Positions 8,001-12,453 of a DNA stretch of 15,932 nucleotides are shown piece after piece; the first letter of the stretch is position 1, and the number at the start of each line of letters is the position of its first letter. The notes below the pieces were generated by a model that was not told where the DNA came from, ran no database searches, and was given only the letters and a program-made list of their open reading frames with translations. The position numbers and the translations under genes were made by a program. The stretch comes from Chitinophagales bacterium (lineage in GTDB: Bacteria > Bacteroidota > Bacteroidia > Chitinophagales > UBA2359). Where the stretch lies: the NCBI GenBank assembly GCA_020629595.1, contig JAHDDA010000012.1:1-15932 (forward strand), read 5' to 3'.

Positions 8001-8148
8001 TAGAAGTTCCTTTTATTAATACGGAAGCTCCAATTAGAGGCTCGGCTGTTTCAGCGTCCTTTAAATTTCCTGAAACATCAAAACTTTGTGCGAAAGCAAT
8101 AAATTCTAAGCTAAGAAAGAAAAAAAAGAGTGTTAAAATTTTATTCAT
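5089..8148 (-). CDS. susC: SusC/RagA-family TonB-dependent outer-membrane transporter
   Basis: Outer-membrane beta-barrel that imports oligosaccharides with energy from TonB-ExbBD. I chose the ATG at 8148 (1019 aa): MNKILTLFFFFLSLEFIAFAQ is a classical signal peptide, while the in-frame ATG at 8178 only adds ten polar residues. Mature domains are a CarboxypepD_reg-like beta-sandwich (about 22-98, DAETAEPLIGASVLIKGTSN), the TonB-box region before the plug (DEFVVIGYG, about 103-111), the plug (about 120-230, with DVLKDAASTAIYGARAANG), and the barrel ending in ...LGMSVTF with the usual terminal Phe. Length and motifs are normal for SusC. It is the first gene of the locus, upstream of susD, the PKD lipoprotein and the GH16 gene. 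Its leader carries two -7-like elements and an inverted repeat. Laminarin or a related beta-glucan as substrate is inference from the GH16 gene. The symbol is a family label. Confidence 0.96.
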   Translation of the reverse strand: MNKILTLFFFFLSLEFIAFAQSFDVSGNLKDAETAEPLIGASVLIKGTSNGAATDFDGNFEIKNVSIGDVLIMTYVGYITKEYEIIDDSYLNLTLTTDAQLLDEFVVIGYGRQEKKVSTGSISKIEAKDIEGFKVQDVSTALEGQVTGLVVNESSGQPGASKSILIRGISTNGDNSPLFIVDGLQVFSLDNISPGDIESVDVLKDAASTAIYGARAANGVVIVTTKKGKKQEGGNLTYEGFTSISTPWRLPSMLGRDDYLEITREKFANSGQLASLEALGFPAPGTEGLPDTDWMDVIFEPARIQSHRVSATVKNAFMSLEYWDQDGVIGQEKSNYRRYAARINSQKDLTKFLSVGENIFINRTENRNLGVNNAFGGLIADAIAYDPITNIYNEDKDYGFEQSNWVQKEYINPLSRLFIANSKGHSDQIKGNVFADIKPLEGLTFHSDLGLELTWYNFRSFTPTYNFHPSFNNPENDIVQGYGTNQTIQFENYANYNKTFGEKHNTDFVVGTSYRTYTGESAGGSSSNVPELVQFDDNWQYINAGVDTLDLAFGTGDVEYTMISYFGRVRYDFNKKYLFTATLRRDGSSNFGENNRWGVFPSLSAGWVVSKEAFFPDTFLDFLKLKASWGRNGNDRIPALSYAATIQNVFTYPIGQEQVLAQGSALATPPNPNIKWEESEQIDLGVEMEFFEGKINLEADFYRKTTKDLLMSEVIPGYIGATNNPISNLGKIRNQGVELAIGHKYRKGDFTLNTNFTYTHFKNKVLEVAGDAGYLQGWSWPVRNTPITRMTEGFPVGHFVGYETDGIFQSISEVFAHINADGDPLQPNAQPGDIRFVDVNKDGIINSDDITDIGSPWPKHILGLSFSAGFKGFDLSAIFNSQIGHQIYRTYERSDVTYTNYHESWLDRWTPTNPSDEMPRLVSNDINNNQRPSDFYLSDGSFLRLRNLQIGYSLPKSLLSKVYLQGLRVYFTANNLLTLTGYEGFDPDIGTNGWILDTGIDKGFYPSNKSYGLGMSVTF

Positions 8149-8175
8149 AGTTCCAATATCTGTGTTTGATAAATT

Positions 8176-8183
8176 CAAATCTA
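8176..8183 (-). promoter_or_regulatory. Putative proximal -7 element for susC
   Basis: TAGATTTG also fits TAnnTTTG and would give a leader of about 20 nt to the ATG at 8148. It overlaps the rejected upstream ATG at 8178. No -33 TTG is present, but the inverted repeat at 8192-8211 would then cover the region between -7 and -33. Confidence 0.35.
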
Positions 8184-8191
8184 TTGAGATA

Positions 8192-8211
8192 TAGTTAAAA
8201 TTGTTTAACTA
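8192..8211. promoter_or_regulatory. 8-bp inverted repeat upstream of susC, possible operator
   Basis: TAGTTAAA and TTTAACTA are separated by ATTG, a perfect 20-bp dyad 44 nt before the susC ATG. As DNA it has the size of an operator for a dimeric regulator; as RNA it would be a hairpin in the leader. The neighbouring winged-helix protein is a candidate ligand by position only. Confidence 0.45.
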
Positions 8212-8293
8212 AAACAGTAAAAATATTCAATAAATATTAACAAAGCAATTACTTCAAAATTATTTTATAAATATAATCATTTGATATTGAATA

Positions 8294-8301
8294 CAAAGTT
8301 A
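8294..8301 (-). promoter_or_regulatory. Putative distal -7 element for susC
   Basis: TAACTTTG on the minus strand fits TAnnTTTG exactly. A TTTG at 8327-8330 lies 25 nt upstream, slightly beyond the usual -33 spacing. Use of this promoter would give a leader of about 140 nt containing the inverted repeat at 8192-8211. Confidence 0.45.
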
Positions 8302-8339
8302 AAATGCAAATTAAAATAAAATAGAACAAAAATTAATAG

Positions 8340-8347
8340 TAACTTTG
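8340..8347 (+). promoter_or_regulatory. Putative -7 element for the winged-helix regulator gene
   Basis: TAACTTTG on the plus strand ends 31 nt before the ATG at 8379. It mirrors the minus-strand copy at 8294-8301 across 38 bp, as expected for back-to-back divergent promoters. No clear -33 TTG is seen. Confidence 0.5.
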
Positions 8348-8378
8348 GAAATCAAAGAAATTCAAAAAAGAAACAAAT

Positions 8379-8684
8379 ATGAAAATATTAGAAGTTTTCA
8401 ATTCTTTAGATAAGGTTTATGATAGTAGGGTTAGAATTTGTATAATGGCTATACTAACTGTAAATAAGAAAGTTGATTTTAATGCAATTAAAAAATTATT
8501 AAACCTTACTGACGGTAATTTGGCGAGCCACATATTAGCTTTAGAAAGAAATGACTACATAAAAGTGCATAAAAAATTTATAGGGAAAAAACCAAACACC
8601 TCCTATTCGATTACACCTGAAGGAAGAAAAACTTATGATGAACATTGCAAAGCCTTAGCAGCTTTGTTAAAAATTAAAAATTGA
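8379..8684 (+). CDS. Small winged-helix transcriptional regulator (HTH_34-like, MarR/ArsR fold)
   Basis: DNA-binding protein of 101 aa made almost entirely of a winged helix. After an N-terminal helix (EVFNSLDKVYDSRVRICIMAIL) comes the helix-turn-helix (about 33-57), with recognition-helix region LTDGNLASHILALER, then the wing (YIKVHKKFIGKKPNTSYSIT, 60-79) and the closing PEGRKTYDEHCKALAALL helix. This matches the short single-domain winged-helix family (Pfam HTH_34) common in Bacteroidota. I see no ligand or metal site. It is transcribed away from susC across a 230-bp shared region and has a perfect -7-like element, TAACTTTG, about 31 nt before its ATG. Its stop codon overlaps the start of the next gene (TTGA), suggesting coupled translation with the pseudouridine synthase. 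Its target is unknown; the shared region makes its own promoter and that of susC candidates. Confidence 0.88.
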   Translation: MKILEVFNSLDKVYDSRVRICIMAILTVNKKVDFNAIKKLLNLTDGNLASHILALERNDYIKVHKKFIGKKPNTSYSITPEGRKTYDEHCKALAALLKIKN

Positions 8685-9391
8685 AAATAAAAATTTTACA
8701 TAAAGAAACGGGATTTGTTATTATTGAAAAACCAGCAGGTGTATTAAGTATTCCTGATAGATTTGATGAAAACAGACCAAATGTTTTATCCATTTTAGGA
8801 AAACAATTAAACACAAAAGTTTTTACGGTTCACCGTTTAGACTTTAATACTTCTGGATTAATGATTTTCGCTTTGGATAGAGAAAATCATCAATATTTCA
8901 ATCAGCTTTTTCAAACCAATAACATTCAAAAAACTTATTTAACTATTGTTGAAGGTAAACCTGAAGTTAAACATTCCATTGATTTACGAATTAGAGAAAA
9001 TAAAGCTAAAAAAGGCTTGATGGAAACGCACATTTCAGGAAAAGAGGCTTTTACAAGTTTTGAAAAAATTGAACAATTCAAAGGATTAGCACTACTGAAA
9101 GTTAATATCAAAACAGGAAGAACCCATCAAATTAGGGTTCATTTATCAAGTATTGGCTATCCGGTTTTAGCCGACCAGCAATATGGCTCAAAAAAGTTAA
9201 TATCTTTAAAGCATTTAAAACCTAAATTTAATGGAGAGGCTAAACCTCTTATAAAACGAATGGCTTTAGAAGCTCATTCTATATCTTTTATTCATCCTAA
9301 AACCAATGAAATAACACAATTTGAAAATGAACTTAGTAAAGATTTTTCTGTTTGTCTGAAGTTACTTAGAAAATGGGGTAAACTAAATTAG
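8681..9391 (+). CDS. RluA-family RNA pseudouridine synthase
   Basis: Isomerises specific uridines in rRNA or tRNA to pseudouridine. The 236-aa protein is a single catalytic domain with no S4 domain. GFVIIEKPAGVLSIPDR (11-27) opens the fold, HRLDFNTSGLMIFA (51-64) holds the catalytic Asp54, and GRTHQIRVHLSSIGYPVLAD (146-165) is the second family signature; RMALEAHSISFIHP (193-206) is a third. The start is unusual. An in-frame TAA at 8675-8677 blocks any longer form, and the first in-frame ATG lies downstream of Asp54, so translation must begin near the TTG at 8681. This TTG overlaps the TGA of the winged-helix gene (TTGA, 8681-8684), which suggests re-initiation. It converges with the TonB-like gene, leaving 7 nt between stops. 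Whether it acts on tRNA (RluA/TruC type) or rRNA cannot be told from the sequence. Confidence 0.93.
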   Translation: MKIKILHKETGFVIIEKPAGVLSIPDRFDENRPNVLSILGKQLNTKVFTVHRLDFNTSGLMIFALDRENHQYFNQLFQTNNIQKTYLTIVEGKPEVKHSIDLRIRENKAKKGLMETHISGKEAFTSFEKIEQFKGLALLKVNIKTGRTHQIRVHLSSIGYPVLADQQYGSKKLISLKHLKPKFNGEAKPLIKRMALEAHSISFIHPKTNEITQFENELSKDFSVCLKLLRKWGKLN

Positions 9392-9409
9392 ATATTCTCT
9401 ATAATCTAA
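9388..9409. terminator. AT-rich hairpin between convergent genes, possible two-way terminator
   Basis: TTAGAT (9388-9393) pairs with ATCTAA (9404-9409), extended inward by two more pairs around one bulge, with a TCTCT loop. It spans both stop codons of the convergent pseudouridine synthase and TonB-like genes. It has little G+C and only short T-runs, so termination is plausible but unproven. Confidence 0.35.
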
Positions 9410-10130
9410 AATTTACTGGCAATACAATGTTCATTTTAGTAGCAACGCCATCTATTTTTCCTGCTTCCCATTCTGGCATAGTACAAATAACCCTTTCGGC
9501 TTCTTCGGTTAATAATTTATGTGGCGACTCTAAAACTTTAGTTTCTAACACAGTTCCATCTTTTGCAATTGTTAAAAGTAAATTTACAGTTCCCTCAATT
9601 TTTTTTGCTTTTGCCTTTTTCGGATATTTTATTTCTTTTCCTAAATAGTCAATTAAATTGGGGAAACTGGGTTCTATTTTATAGGCATAATATTCAATTT
9701 CATTGCCTTCAATATCAAAACATTTTCCTTCTACAAGTTCTCCATTATCATTATAAGTATCTTCTCTTTTAGGTTTTCCACTTTCGTAAAACGTAGTTAA
9801 CTTTCCTACTATTACACCTTTACTATACTTCATTTCATAAGCCTTTTTGGTATTTTCATACCATTTTATACTTGGTCCGTTTTGAATTGTATCGCCATTT
9901 TCAACAAGAAACTCATTGTATCCTACTGGCATTCTGTTATGCGACAAATTCAAATCTACCATTACTTTATTAGCTTGGTAATAATTTGTTTGTGTGTAAT
10001 ATGATGCTTCTTTAGTTGCTACTTTTTTATGGTCTTTGTCTAAAAAAAATTGTTCGGTTGTGTATGATTGGGCAAAACAGTAGCTGGAAACAAACAGCAT
10101 TAAGCCGTATAGTTGTAATAATTTTTTCAT
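9399..10130 (-). CDS. Secreted TonB C-terminal-domain protein with MORN-like repeats
   Basis: Exported protein of 243 aa from the ATG at 10130, where MKKLLQLYGLMLFVSSYCFAQ is a signal peptide that appears cleavable after CFA. The frame is open upstream to 10277, but that extension is charged and would bury the signal. Residues about 85-140 contain MORN/YwqK-like strands (NGPSIKWYENTKKAYEMKYSKG, TFYESGKPKREDTYNDNG). Residues about 160-243 are a TonB C-terminal domain (KYPKKAKAKKIEGTVNLLLT, DGTVLETKVLES, WEAGKIDGVATKMNIVLPVNF). Unlike a true TonB it has no membrane anchor or Pro-rich linker, so it is probably periplasmic, and whether it energises a receptor is uncertain. It is transcribed divergently from prfC. 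Such MORN plus TonB_C proteins are frequent in Bacteroidota and usually of unknown function. Confidence 0.87.
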   Translation of the reverse strand: MKKLLQLYGLMLFVSSYCFAQSYTTEQFFLDKDHKKVATKEASYYTQTNYYQANKVMVDLNLSHNRMPVGYNEFLVENGDTIQNGPSIKWYENTKKAYEMKYSKGVIVGKLTTFYESGKPKREDTYNDNGELVEGKCFDIEGNEIEYYAYKIEPSFPNLIDYLGKEIKYPKKAKAKKIEGTVNLLLTIAKDGTVLETKVLESPHKLLTEEAERVICTMPEWEAGKIDGVATKMNIVLPVNFRL

Positions 10131-10191
10131 TTTAAATTTTATTGGTTTTAGACTTTTGAAATCTGCAATTGTAAATTTATTAAAATCAGCC

Positions 10192-10205
10192 ATACAAATT
10201 TGTAT
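10192..10205. promoter_or_regulatory. Perfect 14-bp palindrome in the prfC / TonB-like divergent region
   Basis: ATACAAATTTGTAT is its own reverse complement. It overlaps the first three bases of the putative prfC -7 element and lies between the two divergent start codons, a natural place for an operator. Confidence 0.45.
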
Positions 10206-10210
10206 CTTTG
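10203..10210 (+). promoter_or_regulatory. Putative -7 element for prfC
   Basis: TATCTTTG fits TAnnTTTG and ends 20 nt before the prfC ATG. No TTG occurs at normal -33 spacing; the nearest upstream TTG is 31 nt away. Confidence 0.45.
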
Positions 10211-10216
10211 CACCCT

Positions 10217-10224
10217 CAAATTTA
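10217..10224 (-). promoter_or_regulatory. Possible -7 element for the TonB-like gene
   Basis: TAAATTTG on the minus strand fits TAnnTTTG and lies 86 nt before the ATG at 10130. It would overlap the prfC leader. AT-rich matches like this are common by chance, so support is weak. Confidence 0.25.
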
Positions 10225-10230
10225 AGCCGA

Positions 10231-11808
10231 ATGTCGAAATTAATTGAAGAAATAGAAAAAAGAAGAACTTTTGCCATTATTAGCCACCCCGATGCTGGAA
10301 AAACAACGCTTACAGAAAAGCTACTTCTTTTTGGTGGTGCAATACAAACTGCTGGTGCTGTAAAATCGAATAAGATAAAACGCCACGCTACTTCTGATTT
10401 TATGGAAATAGAACGCCAACGTGGTATTTCTGTTGCTACTTCGGTTATGGGTTTTGAATATAGAGATAAAAAAATTATTATTCTTGATACGCCTGGTCAC
10501 CAAGATTTTGCTGAAGATACATATAGAACTTTATCGGCAGCCGATAGCGTAATTGTGGTTATTGATGTAGCAAAAGGTGTTGAGCCACAAACAGAAAAAT
10601 TGGTGGCTGTTTGCAGAATGAGAAAAGTCCCCATTATTGTTTTTATAAACAAAATGGATAGAGATGGAAAAGATGGCTTTGATCTATTAGATGAAATTGA
10701 ACAAAAGCTATGTTTAACTGTAACGCCTTTGAGTTGGCCTGTAGGAATGGGACACGAGTTTAAAGGAAGTTGGTCTATTTATGAAAAAAAGCTAAAACTT
10801 TTTCAGGCACACACAACCCAAGAAGATGCTGTTGAAATTACTGATGTAAATGACCCTTTGTTTGATAAAGAATGTGGTGAAAAACTAGCCAATGAATTAC
10901 GTGAAGAATTGGAAATGGCTGAGACAGTGTATCCAGATTTTGATAAAACAGCATATTTAAAAGGCGATTTATCTCCTGTATTTTTTGGTTCTGCTATAAA
11001 TAATTTTGGTGTAAAAGAGTTATTGAATTGCTTTTTAGATGTTGCCCCAGAGCCGAGTGAATACATAACTGAGCAGAGAGAAATAGCACCTAATGAAAAT
11101 AAATTTACTGGTTTTGTTTTTAAAATTCATGCTAATATGGATCCTCGCCATAGAGATAGAATTGCTTTTGTGCGAGTTTGTTCAGGAATTTTTGAACGAA
11201 ATAAAAATTACCTCCACGTTAGATTAGGTAAAAAATTCAAATACTCAAATCCTACTGCTTTTATGGCTTCTAAGAAAAATGTTATTGATGAGGCTTTCCC
11301 TGGTGACATTATTGGTTTATACGATTCGGGTAATTTTAAAATTGGCGATACTTTAACAGAAGGTGAAACACTGAAATTTAGTGGTATCCCAAGTTTTTCT
11401 CCAGAACAGTTTAGATATATAAATAATGCCGACCCAATGAAAACCAAGCAACTAAACAAAGGAATTGACCAATTAATGGATGAAGGAGTTGCACAGCTTT
11501 TTACTAGAAAATCAAATAATCGTAAAATAATTGGAACTGTTGGTGTATTACAATACGAAGTAATTCAATATAGATTGGAACACGAATATGGAGCAAAATG
11601 TGATTATGAACCCGTTTCGTTACACAAAGCCTGTTGGATTTCAAGTGATGACACAAGCAAGCTCAATGATTTTATGAAACGCCAAAACCGATTAATGGCT
11701 GAAGATAAAGATGGAAGACCTGTATTTTTAGCTGAAAGTGCTTTTACATTAGATATGTTACAACAACAAAACCCCGATATTCAATTTCACTTTAAATCGG
11801 AATGGTAA
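10231..11808 (+). CDS. prfC: Peptide chain release factor 3 (RF3), translational GTPase
   Basis: Class II release factor GTPase that removes RF1/RF2 from the ribosome after peptide release. The 525-aa length from the ATG at 10231 is normal for RF3; a longer in-frame ATG at 10156 is rejected because MSKLIEEIEKRRTFAIISHP is the standard N terminus. GTPase motifs are present in order: G1 SHPDAGKTT (18-26), the switch I region RQRGIS (62-67), G3 DTPGH (86-90) and G4 NKMD (140-143). Domains II and III follow (GFVFKIHANMDPRHRDRIAFVRVCSG, VGVLQYEVIQYRLEHEYG), and the C terminus is complete. A -7-like TATCTTTG (10203-10210) would give a leader of about 14 nt. The divergent neighbour is the TonB-like gene. 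EF-G and LepA are excluded by the RF3-specific N terminus and length. Confidence 0.97.
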   Translation: MSKLIEEIEKRRTFAIISHPDAGKTTLTEKLLLFGGAIQTAGAVKSNKIKRHATSDFMEIERQRGISVATSVMGFEYRDKKIIILDTPGHQDFAEDTYRTLSAADSVIVVIDVAKGVEPQTEKLVAVCRMRKVPIIVFINKMDRDGKDGFDLLDEIEQKLCLTVTPLSWPVGMGHEFKGSWSIYEKKLKLFQAHTTQEDAVEITDVNDPLFDKECGEKLANELREELEMAETVYPDFDKTAYLKGDLSPVFFGSAINNFGVKELLNCFLDVAPEPSEYITEQREIAPNENKFTGFVFKIHANMDPRHRDRIAFVRVCSGIFERNKNYLHVRLGKKFKYSNPTAFMASKKNVIDEAFPGDIIGLYDSGNFKIGDTLTEGETLKFSGIPSFSPEQFRYINNADPMKTKQLNKGIDQLMDEGVAQLFTRKSNNRKIIGTVGVLQYEVIQYRLEHEYGAKCDYEPVSLHKACWISSDDTSKLNDFMKRQNRLMAEDKDGRPVFLAESAFTLDMLQQQNPDIQFHFKSEW

Positions 11809-11916
11809 TTTTATGATGGTAAATTTTGAAGAATGAGTTAAATATTTACAAAACTCAAGCAAAATAGTTACTATTCAATTCTAAAACTTACTAAATGAAA
11901 ATGCAAAAATTGGTTT

Positions 11917-12444
11917 ATGTTAGAATTGATTAATAATTATCCTGCCTTAATTGGCTTAATAGCCTTTTTACCAGCTTTAGTCATTAATTTATTGGTTTAT
12001 TTTTTTTTGAATAAAAACTGGCAAAATAAATATAATGAATTGGAAGTATTTTACAATCAGAGCCAAAGAGATAATAAAATTGTTAGAGAAGAATTATTGC
12101 TTGAAAGAGAAAACTTAAAAACGACAAAAGCCGATAATGATTCTTTAAAATCAAAGATAGTTGAGCTTGAAACTGAAATTGAGGAAGAAATTAGAGATAA
12201 GAACGAAAAACTATCTCAATTTGAGGTAAGATTAGACGATTTAGAAAAAGAATTATCGGTTGAAAAATTAAAAAACCTGCCCGAAAATCTTCAGAAAGAA
12301 AGAGAAAATAAAACCTTAAAAGAAAAGTCAATTTTTGATCCAAGCAAAGAAGTAACACAAACAGTTCAAAAAGCTGGTGATACTATAAAAGAACGACTTA
12401 CTGGATTTTTCAAGCGAATTACAAATCCAGACGGAAAAGTGTAA
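11917..12444 (+). CDS. Membrane-anchored coiled-coil protein of unknown function
   Basis: I do not recognise this 175-aa protein. It has one N-terminal transmembrane segment (about 9-31, YPALIGLIAFLPALVINLLV) followed by a charged turn (NKNWQNKYN). A long Glu/Lys/Leu-rich helix from about 36 to 118 has heptad-like spacing and should form a coiled coil. A Glu/Lys-rich linker follows (about 118-143), then a short amphipathic helix (about 146-168, TVQKAGDTIKERLTGFFKRI). There is no signal peptidase site, so the helix probably projects into the cytoplasm like a tether or scaffold; this is inference. It lies 108 nt after prfC on the same strand and converges with the AddB-like gene (9 nt between stops). 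A 12-codon frame (ATG 11895, TAA 11931) overlaps the start out of frame and is probably chance. Confidence 0.8.
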   Translation: MLELINNYPALIGLIAFLPALVINLLVYFFLNKNWQNKYNELEVFYNQSQRDNKIVREELLLERENLKTTKADNDSLKSKIVELETEIEEEIRDKNEKLSQFEVRLDDLEKELSVEKLKNLPENLQKERENKTLKEKSIFDPSKEVTQTVQKAGDTIKERLTGFFKRITNPDGKV

Positions 12445-12453
12445 ATTCTAATT

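Noticed and set aside
8149..8178. Longer N terminus for SusC (ATG 8178)
   Set aside because: It adds ten polar residues ahead of a normal signal peptide, and its ATG overlaps a -7-like element.
10131..10277. Longer N terminus for the TonB-like protein, overlapping prfC head-to-head
   Set aside because: The extension would bury the signal peptide and is largely antisense to the promoter region and start of prfC.
11834..11857. TGAGTT/AACTCA hairpin after prfC as a terminator
   Set aside because: The stem is only 6 bp with a 12-nt loop and no T-tract, so it is not listed as a feature.
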